NCBI GenBank assembly: GCA_029931535.1
Contig: JAQPZY010001412.1
Location: 62,001-126,000 of the forward strand
Origin: Margaritifera margaritifera
Taxonomy: Eukaryota; Mollusca; Bivalvia; Unionida; Margaritiferidae
Length of the DNA stretch: 64,000 bases
Direction of reading: 5' to 3'
The position numbers and the translations under genes were made by a program. Shown here piece after piece: positions 1 to 11,489 of this stretch (position 1 is the first letter of the stretch; every line of letters begins with the position of its first letter). Under the pieces are notes generated by a model. The model was not told the origin of the DNA. It made no database searches and worked only from the letters and a program-made list of their open reading frames with translations.

Positions 1-864
1 CTACATTGATCAAAATTTCAGCTGGAATTCACATATTGATCACCTATATGAACTGGTCGTCAAAAGAATTACTCTTTCAAACTTACTATCAAAATTTATA
101 CTTCCCCAGTCGCTTGAATTTTATTTTTCTGGATATATACTACCACTGATAGACCACAGTTGTATCATATGAGAAAAACATCAAAAAATAATTTGTCTAG
201 AATTGATAAATTCCAGAAAAAGGCCGCGCAAATAATTCTGAAATTTCCCATTTCGACTCCCTCGAATGTTTTGTTTTCACATCCACAATAGTTACCAATA
301 CAAACACGTATTCTTTATTTTAAAGGAATCATGACATATAAGTCTCTCAACAGTCTACTCCAGGTTATATCTCTAACGTAACTGAACCAAGAACATCAAA
401 TACTGAGCGTAATCTCAGATCTACCACAGCTACAGATTCCAAGGTCGAGAACCAACCATTTCAGAAGCTTCTTTAATGTATCAGCCAGCGCCTACCTTTA
501 GGAATTCCCGATTCCATGTCAACACAAAATTCCTATTCCCTTGCTTAATTTAAAACATCACTAAAGAAATTCTTTCTTGCAGTATGTTATCATTGTATCC
601 AGAGATATATGTGTGTTTTTTATTCTACATATGTCTGTATAACTTCTGACAAGCCGAAATATGTATACCTGAGTATGGTATATGTTCATATATGAACCTG
701 TTGACCACTATAGTTATAAATTATTTCATTTTAAATCTGTGTGAGTGCGTATGAGCGTACACCTGAGTGTGTGTGAATGACTTTTGAATAACATAACCTG
801 TTAATACGTCGAGGACCAGGTAGCAGATGGGTCTTTTGTGACCAAATGTGTTAAATAAAGATTA

Positions 865-908
<44 letters not shown>
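1..908 (+). mobile_element. LINE retrotransposon 3' end (RT C-terminus, 3' UTR, TTA tail)
   Basis: Frame 2 from the first base reads as the C-terminal part of a non-LTR reverse transcriptase, with the pattern FSWNSHIDHL, then a long gap to LPLIDHSC, before a stop near 170. Further remnants continue in other frames to about 560, so the copy is frame-shifted. The 3' UTR ends in a block near 810-860 with an AATAAA-like hexamer, followed by a (TTA)n tail at about 866-908. Such trinucleotide tails are typical of L2/CR1-like LINEs. The 5' side is cut by the window edge. The LINE call is firm and the clade is uncertain. Confidence 0.75.
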
Positions 909-910
<2 letters not shown>

Positions 911-1571
911 AATAGCAGGAAATAAGCTCAAGTAACAGCATTCAAAATAGCCAAATATCATGAAAGAGTTTTTCGGTTTTGCAATTCTGATGTCTGGTGT
1001 CAAGGGTAAGTAGCAGCCTATACGGAGATGGTGGGTTCCTCCAACTGCTTTAGTTCATTCTGCCTTAAAAGTTCCTATACGCTATCAACCTAGAGAATCT
1101 GGAATGAGTTGTCAGGATTTCTGAAATGCCCTATACGCTATCAGCCTAAGGTACCCGAATGAGTTGTCAACCTAGAGGACCTCGAATGAGTTGTTAGGAT
1201 TGATATAATTGATGTAAAAGAAAACTGAATACATTACCGTCATACTTAATAGAAAATTCGTTGGAGGTTTATGTGGGTATGGATTAATTAGCTAAAAGTA
1301 AATATCAACATATGCGTATGTGTGCATTCATACAGGCCTTCCTCTGAAAGATATGGTTTTCTGAAGCTTTTGTAAGATAAACTGGCTTGAAGAATTTGTA
1401 TTCCTAATCGAAATACTCCAGATAGCAAAAGTAAAAAAAAAAAAACAAAGAACAAAAGAAGCAATGAATAAACAAAACTGGAAATGTAAATGTATATAGA
1501 GATGTCATCGAAAATAGCCTACTCGTTGTGTAGCAAGAGGACCGAGATTCGTGGAGTGGTTAAATACTCAC
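909..1571. other. Intergenic or intronic; short degenerate repeats
   Basis: No convincing gene is seen. At about 1065-1200 three degenerate copies of a 30-57 bp motif recur (CTATCA, AACCTAGAG, GAATGAGTTGT). On the plus strand a TATA-like box at 905-915 stands about 45 bases before an ATG at 960 that opens 15 hydrophobic codons up to a GTAAGT donor at 1006. This could be a first exon but no partner exon was found. Confidence 0.3.
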
Positions 1572-1774
1572 GTCACACAACAAGATCCCCCATCTCCTGG
1601 TAAAGAGAGGATTTTGTTGTAGTGTGGTGTCTCAAATTTCATGTCTTGTTCCCGGATAGTATCTTCTGTCTTTTCAATTGCCTTCAGCTCCATCTCCGTG
1701 TGAAACAAGCCGGGGAAGAGCTTTATTATCTTAGCCGGATCGATGTCTGGTCTGATTGATACAATAGGACAAAA
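1572..1774 (-). CDS. Exon 3 of an uncharacterised secreted-protein gene
   Basis: This exon of 203 nt is open throughout on the minus strand. It is bounded by a TAG acceptor just above 1774 and a GTGAGT donor at 1566-1571. It begins in phase 0, matching the end of the preceding exon (2803-2863), and ends with two bases of a split codon. The 67 residues include an early cysteine, the pattern DPAKIIKLFPGLF, a charged helical stretch (about residues 28-48) and a paired cysteine near the end (GGSCCV). The polypyrimidine tract is weak, so the 5' boundary could be a later AG. The family is not recognised. A continuation exon would be needed and was not found before the window edge. Confidence 0.5.
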
Positions 1775-1984
1775 CTAGTTTTTGATGCGTTATATTTCTA
1801 TAATGTAATTCTCATGACTGAAGCAAATTGATCTATATGGTAAAACCACACGGTCCTACCACAGTTATGGTTTTAATCATGTGGAATAAATTTAAGAAAT
1901 TAATTACTTCAGATGTATTAAAGTCTGGACAAAATGTAGACTTCATTTCGTTTCAGCTTGATGTTGTATAAGAGACCTCTGCAC

Positions 1985-2640
1985 TCTTGTTACGACTCTA
2001 GGTCTTAAAAGCATGTAACAGAAAGAAAGCGAAACCAACAATGTGAGTAAAATCAACAAGCAATTTATTTCCAGACAATTACAGAGAAATTTCAAAAGAC
2101 ACTTACAATTTGTGAGTTAAATTCCAATCCTAACGTCCTAATCACAAGTCCAAAATAATAGAATGCTCCGAATGAATTCGAATAGCCTTGAATGTCCTGA
2201 TGTACCACAAAGATGTAGTCCAGAATGTATTTGAATGAGTTCACATAAATCCCATAATCATGTATTAATCCAAAAGTCAATGAGCTTTTTAAAAATATTT
2301 ACAATGAATATTGTAAATAAATAATTCCTCTCAAATTATGTCTGATTTTAACAACACAACTAAAATAGACTGATCTTTTAGAACCAAAATTCTAGAGCAG
2401 GAATGAATTTGTTTACCAAAATCTGTATATAAATACACATGCTTACATGACCTATGTCACATCAGAATATGAGTAATTAAAATGGAAATATACTGGCCTG
2501 CCTGACATATGTCAAAAAGTCTAATTGCGAAATGCCTATGAAAATACTATGTAAACCACTGGACAAAATTTAAGTATGTATTTTCAAATAACCATACAAT
2601 TTACAATCATAGACAAAAGTTAAGTAAATAAATATCATAT
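1985..2640. repeat. Dispersed repeat, copy A (partner at 35735-36560)
   Basis: The block shares long collinear similarity with 35735-36560: both start with TGTTACGACTCTA, continue with GTAACAGAAAGAAAG, ATCAACAAGCAATTTATTTC and CCTAATCACAA, and run on through an AT-rich body with AATTCCTCTC. It lies in the intron between exons 2 and 3 of the secreted-protein gene. The TGTTAC start resembles an LTR end, but no matching CA end, primer site or target duplication was seen, so the class is open. The open frame at 2092-2280 is not supported as a gene. Confidence 0.5.
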
Positions 2641-2802
2641 ATAACAACTCTACGTTTATCATGACACCCTATGTAATTAAACAGTTACCTAGATACAGTG
2701 GACAGTATATGTCCATGCTGTTAATAATTTATGATGTGTCTTTACTTCAATGTTCTTTATTGAAAACAGTAAAAGTAAAAAACAGTAAAAGATATATTTC
2801 AC

Positions 2803-2863
2803 CTGCACACGGTGGGAGACATTACTCTTCATTTTGACATTTGTTAGTGATACATCAATACTG
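2803..2863 (-). CDS. Exon 2 of an uncharacterised secreted-protein gene
   Basis: A 61-nt exon follows a good acceptor (pyrimidine-rich stretch, then CAACAG) and ends with CAG before a GTGAAA donor. It supplies one base to complete the codon split at the end of exon 1 (phase 2), then 20 codons without a stop, ending in phase 0. Residues include SIDVSLTN and KMKSNVSHRVQ. The phase match on both sides is the main support. An alternative acceptor three bases further in would remove one residue without changing frame. Confidence 0.5.
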
Positions 2864-3349
2864 CTGTTGACGCAAAAATAAAGAAAATTCAAGAACGATG
2901 AAAGAATCATCACGTAAGAGTTTCATAAAGAGAAATCGAGTCTTGATGTAAACTTAAAGCCATGTTTCAGCATTCTGATTGGTGTTCAATATAAGTTTAA
3001 CCAGTGAAATGTTTTCTAGTAAAAAAAAATGAAGTTAAGGCATTTTGATAAAACTTTAGACAGGTTGTCATCAATTATGTAATATCAATTTTCTTCGAAG
3101 GTATAGGAAATCTGATTTTTCTGAGAGATTAGGACATTTTGACTCCGAGTCGGCTGACAACACCAGTCACCCAATGAAAAATGTAGATCTAAAGTTTAAT
3201 TGCGATTCTATTTGTTTTTGTACGTTGTCTAAAATTTTATGATTGTATCAATCTAGAGTTTGAGAAACTGACAAGAAAAAGGTAGTAATTTAATGTGAAA
3301 TTATCGTAGTTAATTTTATAAACAAATCCCTCCTACAATAACTAAACCA

Positions 3350-3433
<84 letters not shown>
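3350..3433. repeat. Compound (CA)n(TA)n microsatellite
   Basis: About 14 CA units run directly into about 27 TA units. The block lies in intron 1 of the minus-strand secreted-protein gene, only about 20 bases past its donor site at 3454-3459. Confidence 0.95.
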
Positions 3434-3436
<3 letters not shown>

Positions 3437-3459
3437 TGAGAGAGATGGGTGGTACTTAC

Positions 3460-3626
3460 AATTTAAAATCAAATGTGTCCGCTTTGCACCACTGACCGTC
3501 TAATTCATCTTTGCCGAGTTTCCCATGATGGCAGTTGCGTTTGTAATAGGGTGAATATTTTGTCTGTCCTTTAACAATGACAAGGACTGCTAGAAACACC
3601 GCTGTCTTGCCATTCAGCACCAACAT
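3460..3626 (-). CDS. Exon 1 of a putative secreted protein with signal peptide
   Basis: The minus-strand ATG at 3624-3626 is the first in an open frame of 55 codons plus two bases, ending at a strong GTAAGT donor (3454-3459). Residues 1-20 form a signal peptide: positive and polar start MLVLNGK, hydrophobic core FLAVLVIV, then a likely cleavage after about residue 20 (KGQT). The mature part starts with KYSPYYKRNCHHG and contains further Cys (QWCKAD), so a small, basic, cysteine-containing exported protein is expected. Exons 2 and 3 follow in consistent phase at lower coordinates. A TATA-like box lies about 55 bases upstream. The family is unknown to me. Shell-matrix, mucus or immune effector roles are only guesses. 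Confidence 0.6.
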
Positions 3627-3678
3627 GGTGAAAACAGTTCACAAGATCGCAATAAGTTTCGTCTAGTCAGTAAAATAC

Positions 3679-3688
3679 TATTTTTATG
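3679..3688 (-). promoter_or_regulatory. TATA-like box of the secreted-protein gene
   Basis: On the minus strand an ATAAAAATA element stands about 53-62 bases before the ATG at 3626. That leaves room for a start site around 3650 and a short leader. No other promoter element was recognised. Confidence 0.3.
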
Positions 3689-3690
3689 AG

Positions 3691-4155
3691 CAAATAATAT
3701 ATTATGCAAACTAATAAATCATCTTAAAGTGGACTACAAAAGTATATTATCTCAGAGCAGCTTGCAAAGAAACCGGAAAGGTGTATCTTAAACCACTTCA
3801 CTCACATGTTGATGAACAGGATTTCATTACTGCTCCCTCTTGAGAAACTAATATCAATTCTGACTGAGTTCAGCATTTTCCGCTTCTGCGCCAAGACACA
3901 ATACTTTCTTGTTGATACAGCTTGAAGTGTCTTATATGTTGTTTCAAAAACAAGCTAAAATATTTATACTAAGCTGTATAATAGCAGGGACGACTATGTT
4001 TTATGCCTATGTATTTCATTCACAATATCGCTCTGAAGTACATATTGGTCTTATTAATAACACATAACCAGTAATGACTTATACGTTGTTATATTTAAGA
4101 TAGGCATATGTCACTAGTTTTGATGGGTGTGATCAGATATACTTTGAGAACTATT
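3691..4155. other. Upstream region, no gene seen
   Basis: AT-rich unique sequence upstream of the secreted-protein gene. No open frame with splice sites and no recognisable element was found. Confidence 0.4.

Positions 4156-4217
<62 letters not shown>
4156..4217. repeat. (CT)n microsatellite
   Basis: About 30 CT units with one TT interruption. Confidence 0.95.
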
Positions 4218-4219
<2 letters not shown>

Positions 4220-4810
4220 ACGCGCTATAGTAAAAAGTGGCTTCGGGAATGTAAACTCATTCGTGATTGGTGGACAAAATATTCCAAGCTCAACCTTAAG
4301 TTCAAAAGTTCTATCATCTTTCGACCAAACAGGTAGCTAAGATCCTCGGATTTGCACATGCTGGGAAAGCTCAGTTAATGGTACGCTTAATCCAGATTGA
4401 GAGTATTTATGACTAATCCGGTATACGCAGAAATGCACCATTGTCTTGTTTCATAATATCTACTATAAAGCAATATTATTTTCAATATCAGTTAAAACGT
4501 TCAAAAATCGGATTTAATAAGAATACAAAAAGTTTTTTTCTCTGATGAGAATAGAAGTATTGTACACTAGTATATCAAAGAAAAGGCTTGCTTTTCTTCA
4601 TCCATGTCCTCGAATGTATTTTGTCTGTATGTCCGTCTGTTAGCGTACATGATTCAGACCATGAAACATTCTTACACAACACAACTCAGACTCAGCTTAA
4701 TGTTCTGGAGACTGAGTTGTTACCGTCAAATCAATGACGAATCAGACGTTATAATTATAACTTGAGTCAAAGGTCCGGATTAAAAACAGATACTGTAGGA
4801 CTCAATACAC

Positions 4811-4878
4811 GTTTGTTTTTTTTTTGTTTTGTTTTTTTTTGTTTTTGTTTTTGTTTGTTTTTTTTGGGGGGGGGGGGC
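4811..4878. repeat. T/G-rich low-complexity tract
   Basis: Runs of T broken by single G residues end in a run of about a dozen G. The sequence from 4218 to 4810 has nothing else that I recognise. Confidence 0.85.
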
Positions 4879-5030
4879 TTTTTCTGCTGTTGTTGTTTAT
4901 TTATATATTTATTTATTTATTTTTCATATTAAAACTATGAATAATGCTAAACAGTATGCAGTCTAAATAGGCCTCTGCCAGGGTACATCTACGAACATTT
5001 GCCCATAAATATTGGTAATTGACATAACAA

Positions 5031-5042
5031 CACACACACACA

Positions 5043-5075
<33 letters not shown>
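5031..5075. repeat. (CA)n microsatellite
   Basis: About 22 CA units with one CT interruption. Confidence 0.95.
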
Positions 5076-5077
<2 letters not shown>

Positions 5078-6680
5078 GAGCGCAGAGAGTAACTATGTAT
5101 CTATATATCCTGTAAGTCAGAGTGAATTTCTGGATTTCTATATTATAATTTTATAACATACGTTTCAGTGCTTTCATCGCAGCTGCACTCTTAATTACAC
5201 GTGTGCAAGTGGTAATCTTCGTTTTGACAATCCTCGTTTACTGACCTGGAGGTCCAGGTATCTGAAAATTGTTATCTCAGACTGAAGGTAGACGGTCTTG
5301 GTCAAAGGAGTTTATCCTCCTATGGACGAGATTCTCCCCCGTCTTGGTTATCGGGCACATTGTTAAAAACTTTCCGTCTACTACTATATGCATGCTTCTT
5401 TCCTTTCAAAAGATATTCTACTTTGGTTGTTTTAAGTTAGTGGGATATGAAAATATAATTTTTTTAATATCCCGAATCTTTGCAATTTATTTATATGGCA
5501 AAGATAATCACACAAAATCCGATCTGAATGTCACCTGGTAAACTCGTGTTTTCTATAGTGATTTATATTATGTGATAATATAAACATTTTCATCAACGAT
5601 AGCTACGAGTCTTTTCATCATTCTTTGTTATCCTCGTATTAAAATTTAACACAAGCCTCATAAGTCTCGACAATTAATACTTGTGTCATGTTCGTCAGGA
5701 CTACAGAGCACCTGCTTGTAGCAGCGGAAATTGTCAGAAATATCATGGTCTTTCCTCACCTTCACAAGCAGCCACAAATGCAGGTGTTTCATCCGAATCC
5801 GGAATAGCTGGAATAAATTATTAAATAAGCTCTGAGGGGAAACCAGTTCTCAGAACAAGTGGTGGACAGGACTGCTCGGACTAGAATACCACCACTTTAA
5901 AAGCATACGAACGGAAGTGGAAAGCTTTCACTCAATGGTACGAGCAGCAATACATCAATCTTTTAAAAGGATCGATACCACCAATAGCTAACTTTATACT
6001 TGAAAAGAAGACGTTAGCTTTAATTACGATAACATCCTAGTGTTCCACAATTTCCGACACGTATCTTCATCATGGAACGGTTTTTTACTGAACCAAGACT
6101 TCTCCGACCATCTGGCGAATTTTGATATGTCGACTAAAGGCTTTGGTCCTGTGTCCAAATCGGAATCTGCCGCGGGTACAGAGATGGCCAAATAAAGGAT
6201 TCTATAGGTACCATTAGAAACTCTTGTGTTAACAAACATTCAGAGAAAGCCAACTGCAATAAATAAGCCGTGTGTATTGTATTCTCTTTAACTGTAAAAC
6301 ACTCTGAAATGGTTAATGGTAAAAATGCTCCTTTCGTACATCCACCAAGAGTCACGCCACACGTCATCCTGCATTCTGATTGGTGGATACAAAACAGGTG
6401 ATGGATGAAGTGAGTAAGACACGCTCTGACTGGCTATGACTAGAACCAGACGCTCCAGGGCTGCAAGGTGCCAAAACTCATTTTCGATCCTCTGCCTGTC
6501 TATATGAAGTGCAGTTTTGTTTTTTTTTTTTGTAACAGTCTTATTATATCTTCTCAAAGGACAAAGATATAGATTAGTGTCCGAAGCACGACAATTATGC
6601 TGTTTCATCCCGATGATCCTGTGTACGTGAGGGCGTGCTAGAAAATTATAAACGTCACAGAGACAGCTGTACGGTTCCGG
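5076..6680. other. No supported gene
   Basis: Several overlapping minus-strand open frames occupy 6024-6608, the longest 106 residues. They show no start context, splice structure or family resemblance that I can defend. The remainder is AT-rich unique sequence. Confidence 0.4.
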
Positions 6681-6713
6681 CCATTTTTTTTTTTTTTTTT
6701 TTTTGAGAGAGAA

Positions 6714-6762
<49 letters not shown>
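6681..6762. repeat. Poly(T) followed by (GA)n
   Basis: A run of about 20 T is followed by about 25 GA units. Apparent poly-Ser/Leu protein on the other strand is only this repeat. Confidence 0.9.
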
Positions 6763-6764
<2 letters not shown>

Positions 6765-7792
6765 AGGATGTCTGAAGAGAGTAATACCCAGCGGTTCTCT
6801 TCAGGACCACACCCATTGTTATCGAAAAAAAACAATCCTTGAATGCAGCTTTCTTTCCTTTTTGAGTTTTGTGTATTTTGTATATATTGTGTGCTTGTTT
6901 ATTCTTTTTCTCTTTATATATATTCCAAACCTAACAATATCTTCCCTTTGGTCATGTGTGATTGTATATGTATATGTATATGTCACTCATCCTAACTATT
7001 TTCTCTTCCTGTGTCTGTGTCTGTGTGGTGGTGTTTTTGTTTGTAAAAGTATGTGTATAAATAAAAAAAATACCCCATCCCGTGTTATGGATGTATGTTT
7101 GAATATAAAAGAGACCCTTTTACCCCCTACTCCCTTTTTCTGTTAGTTTGTTTAAATGGTTATAGGATACCGGAGAGAATGTTTGTCTTTAAAATTAAGT
7201 CATTGTATTGTTTTGACCTGCAAGACGACTGTGTTTTTTTCTGTTTGTTTCTTTGTTGTTGTTGTTTTGTTTTTTTGGGGTCTCTCTATCTCTCTCTCTC
7301 TCTCTCTCTCTAGACACATTCATTCATGTGGGTTTGTTATAATGTATGCATTTTTGTATTTATTTGTCCCGCCTTCCCTAGGGACATCGTTAGTAGTGTC
7401 CTTCTCATGTTAAAATTTCCATGGGATCCCCTAGTGCTATCCTAACCTTAAAGTTCCATATGACATCGTGTTAGCTCCACAGAGCTCCAGACCGGTCCAT
7501 CGTTTTAAAGTTAATAGGGCTTCAGAGTGGCCCCAATGTAAAATTCCCGTAGGTCCCCACTGCGCAAACCCAAAATCGCTCCCTCAAACTACTTATGGCC
7601 TTGCTTAGTTGATTATTTGCCCTATCTAGAACATAATAATTATAGTGATGTGTATAATAGATATTAAACTTTAGTAACAGACAGGTCTAGTGACAATCCA
7701 TAGTGTGTTTTTCACCTTTGTTATTGCCAATAAAATTGTCGACCGTACCTGCCGAACATTTGGATTCTTGATCTCTCAATATATATAATCAC
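6763..7792. other. No supported gene; T-rich with a (CT)n tract
   Basis: The stretch is T-rich with scattered TG-rich runs and a (CT)n tract at about 7281-7311. Plus-strand open frames here are hydrophobic because of the T bias and have no coding support. Confidence 0.4.
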
Positions 7793-7903
7793 CTGGCAGA
7801 GCTTAGCGAGTATGAACGATCGATGATTAGTGATCGTTTGCAATAACGCAATGTAAACAATTAATACTATGGAATGCACGGCTATGACCTTTGCCACAAA
7901 ATT
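7793..7903 (-). CDS. Candidate internal exon, unknown gene
   Basis: On the minus strand a pyrimidine-rich acceptor ending CTTCCACAG precedes 111 nt (37 codons) open only in phase 0, ending CAG before GTGATT. The peptide has a hydrophobic stretch (AVHSIVLIVYIALL) followed by polar residues and LAKLCQ. The splice signals are good but no neighbouring exon was found and the family is not recognised. It may be chance. Confidence 0.22.
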
Positions 7904-8741
7904 CTGTGGAAGATATTCAAAGTAAACAGGAAAAACAAACAATCACGCAAAAATTCTAATGGAAATTTTTTTTTTTAAAGTATAACTGATCAAACAGATG
8001 CATGCTCAATTTTCAATGATTTATTAATCAATTTAGCAAAAGACATTGGATAATTAATTTAGATTCTAACATACCTTATCCTTTGTCTAAAGAAAATTAT
8101 AGATTTGTAAGCATTTTTTGTTTTATACCCAAAATACCAAGAAAAACGGTTGCTTCTCAATTAATGGAACATGTTGAGAAATTAAAAAATACTCTGTACA
8201 ATTAATATGTTTTTAACCAGAATACGGGTGTTACACTACTTTAGTTCTCCTCTTTGATGATTGCCGTGCTCATGATGAAAATAAGTGAGAGGCAGTAATC
8301 CATGTGGATCCATCCAAGACACTTGTCTGCCTGCCCTATGAGGTGGTGACTTATGCTGTAGATTTTAAGGCCGGTAATCTGATCACGAACTACCTTTCAC
8401 CCTGAAAACAACAGATAAAACCTTGATACCTACAAGACCGATTTTTAAGACACAGTGAATTACTAAGTCCCCCAAAACTTTGTTCTGTATTTTTTTTTTT
8501 TCGTCAAACAAGCAACACTGTACAATTATGGTGATCATACTATTCTACCTTGCATACATGCAGAAATTTCTTATGTTTTGTGTGTGCTACAGATGGAGAT
8601 TTAAGCCCCTTTTCATTGGTTTGCCCAAAATAGAATGAAGGCCAACCCGGATAATCTCAGGACCATTTGCACTGAAAACAAATAAATGCAACCCTAACTC
8701 ATGTCTCTCCAATGGTGGCACTGATTGACTATAGCAACACT
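7904..8741. other. No supported gene
   Basis: AT-rich unique sequence. No exon, element or notable repeat was recognised. Confidence 0.4.
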
Positions 8742-9525
8742 GTCGGGTTCCTTGGAGTCAATATAGATTCCCTTCGAACTTTGATGAACATATAAGTCAT
8801 GTACGAAAGCATCACTGAATGTTTTAAATCTCATCGGCAGGTATCAGACTTTAAATAGAAAATTAACTATCTTTCATCCCTTTATCATTTCTAACTTTGA
8901 ATACTGTCTATTAGCACGGCATGTTTTAAAATGAGGAGAATACTCTTAGGTTAGAAAAATAAAACTACGATCAATCCGCATCAATAGCTAGAGTTACAAC
9001 AGTTCCTACCCACACGCCATTTGGTAAAACAGCTTCTAACCATAACCTTAGAAGTTATAAGATCGTATATAATATGACACATAGGTATCTCTCTGACTTT
9101 GTTAAAAGTTAACTCCTCATTAAACTTTTCGGTACGATATTATTTTGAAAGAGGTTTGCTACTCGCCAGAGCTGGAACAACCTGCTAATGAGATTCGGTG
9201 CCCGAACTCTTGTGGAGTCTTCCATAAATTGTTACAGACATGTGAAGGAGCAAGTTGTGAAGGTTATATTAGTAAGTCGCTATTTTGCAGCAGTCTGCTT
9301 CATTTTCATGGTTGTATTTCTCTGTTCGGGCCCTCGATTTTCGCTTTGCATTTTGTCGTACTTTGTAGTGAATAAAATCTGTAGCATAGTCTCTAACTTC
9401 GTTTTAAACTTTATTAGCTTTTATTTGTGCGTATGTTTAACTTTTTTGTTTAGTTTAATCCCTGCTTATTTATATGTAGATATTTTTTATGGCTGTTGTA
9501 GTGATAAGTTCTAAAATAAAGAATA
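8742..9525 (+). mobile_element. LINE reverse-transcriptase C-terminal remnant
   Basis: Reading across frames gives a non-LTR RT C-terminus in the expected order: FLGVNIDS near 8745, a DEHISHV block, then FHPFIISNFEYCLLARHV near 8870-8930, and further on a FRYD block near 9130 and an ELEQPANEIRC block near 9170. Several frameshifts and stops break it, so it is a pseudo-element. It is truncated at the 5' side, and a weak AATAAA occurs at 9370 and again near 9515. It is a different copy from the LINE at the window start. The open frames at 9145-9514 belong to it or are chance. Confidence 0.65.
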
Positions 9526-9663
9526 GGTTACCTTGGGTTAACTGCTAATTTTAGAAAACACGTGAAGAGTGAACCCTTACCCGAATGCTTACACTTCCAG
9601 TGTCCACTGACAGTGGAACCCATTCCTGTCAACTGTATCAACTTTGCCCTGTGCAACAGAAGT

Positions 9664-9699
9664 TTGTGTGTGTGTGTGCATGTGTGTGTGTGTATGGTT

Positions 9700-9744
<45 letters not shown>
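9664..9744. repeat. (GT)n microsatellite
   Basis: GT units with a few interruptions; the open frames across it on both strands are repeat artefacts. Confidence 0.95.
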
Positions 9745-9747
<3 letters not shown>

Positions 9748-10765
9748 TTGATTCATGAACTTTATGATAATTTTGTTACCACCAGAGAAAATCTTGGACT
9801 TGTTAAGGAAATGTTGTTTATAAAGCAAATTTTGATAATATATTTTAAAGTGTTTATCTTTTTAAAACCTTTATATTGTATGTTATAGAAGGATTTATCA
9901 TCCTAATGTTGTTGCGCAATTCTTCATTTTTAATTTTTTTTTAAACTTTACTTTTAATTGGCACTATATAGATATGATTCCGCTAAGGTGCCCCTGAAAG
10001 CTAATATGTACATACATACATAATTACACGGGGTGGATGCCAATGCGATATACAATATATTTGTGCACGGAATAAAAATAATATCACTAAGCTTTGATTT
10101 ATCAAGATAAGTTTCTTCAGAATGCTATTCTTTGTGTTTGTTACTGGGTATGGTCACTTGTCCGCCATTTTACCATGTATCCATACACTCAAGGTCTGTT
10201 AAATTTGTGTTTGACCAAAATGTGGAGCAATGACGTTATTCTCTGGTAAGCAAGGCAGCCAAAACAGTAAAAGATAGACTAGATGTTCCAGGTAATACAT
10301 GCAAAACTGTTACTATAGATTTTTAATAAAAACTGGTTTTGAGCTTTGTATGTATTCATTTTTTTTTTTTTTGTGTGACAAGATAAAGAAAATGTAATCT
10401 GTTTAAGCACTGCACCACATCAAATTCGAAAGTTAGCGTATTTATGACCATTCTGGTAATCTTTAAGTCGGCAAGGTACCAAGTAGAAACTAGCATGAAA
10501 GGATTTCCCAATGTTTTCTACCCAGTAGGAGTTTGTAAACGTTAAACATGTGATTCAATTTCTTGAGAATGAGCTTATATATAGAAATATTTGTATCCTT
10601 TTTAAAAGAATATATTAGAGATATACGTCGTGTCATTGATATGCCTTGCCGCTACCACGATACGGTTCTCAATACAATACGTTCCACACTCTTTTGGGTA
10701 GTTCATGTAGCGTTCAAAGGCATTATCCTGCTAGGCTCCTACCTCTACTTGTAGATATTTCCATC

Positions 10766-10804
<39 letters not shown>

Positions 10805-10898
10805 GGGGTTGGTGGATGGGGTGGGGGTGGGTTGGCTATTGTTTGCCTTACAGTTTGTGGCTTATCCTATAAATAATTCTTACTTCTTATTGTAGATA

Positions 10899-10949
<51 letters not shown>

Positions 10950-11489
10950 ATATTGCTTACCTTGTAGTTTGTGGTTAATTATGTGGATAACTTTACATTA
11001 CTCTGTGGACTTTGATTATTTCGCGTAATGTCTCTGTACAATGAGGGACTGCACACATTTGTTATGTAATTGCATTTTTATACCCGTTAGAGAACTTTCA
11101 CAATGACAGACGGTCTATTCATGTATTCGTTCCTGGGTATCCACGTTACTACTATCCATGGATCACAAATTCTTATCGTCCATTCCATTCGAATTGAATC
11201 ATATAAGTAGCGTATGATGTTACCGAAGCTTCATCTCATATTTACATACGTTTGCCACTGAATGATTGCATGAAAATCTATGCATTTGTTTGAACAGGAT
11301 TTATAGTGCTCAAGTGCAGAGCACACAAATGAGAAAATCAAATTTAATGCGAGATATCACGTTAACGAGAATCTCGGAGCTCCGACTGACAAAAGCATGT
11401 ACAAAACGGTATTAATATTTTGACAGACATATTGACCCTAAAACTAGGAAGTCTTCTGCAATTCACACAGGACAACGAATAAGTATATA
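9745..11489. other. No supported gene; two further (GT)n tracts
   Basis: Microsatellites lie at about 10768-10801 and 10902-10947, both preceded by similar TGTAGATATT sequence and followed by similar ATTG-GCTTACC text. That suggests a local duplication of about 135 bp. Nothing else is recognised. Confidence 0.45.

Noticed and set aside
1572..1774. Vps39/TGFBRAP1-like identity suggested by the DPAKIIKLFPGLF block
   Set aside because: The similarity is one short motif. The exon joins in phase to an upstream signal-peptide exon, which does not fit a cytosolic sorting protein.
6024..6608. Three overlapping minus-strand frames
   Set aside because: They overlap in different frames, have no recognisable motif and lack convincing splice signals.
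9562..9888. Open frames across the (GT)n tract on both strands
   Set aside because: Codon periodicity comes from the dinucleotide repeat; residues are runs of Val/Cys or His/Thr with no domain.
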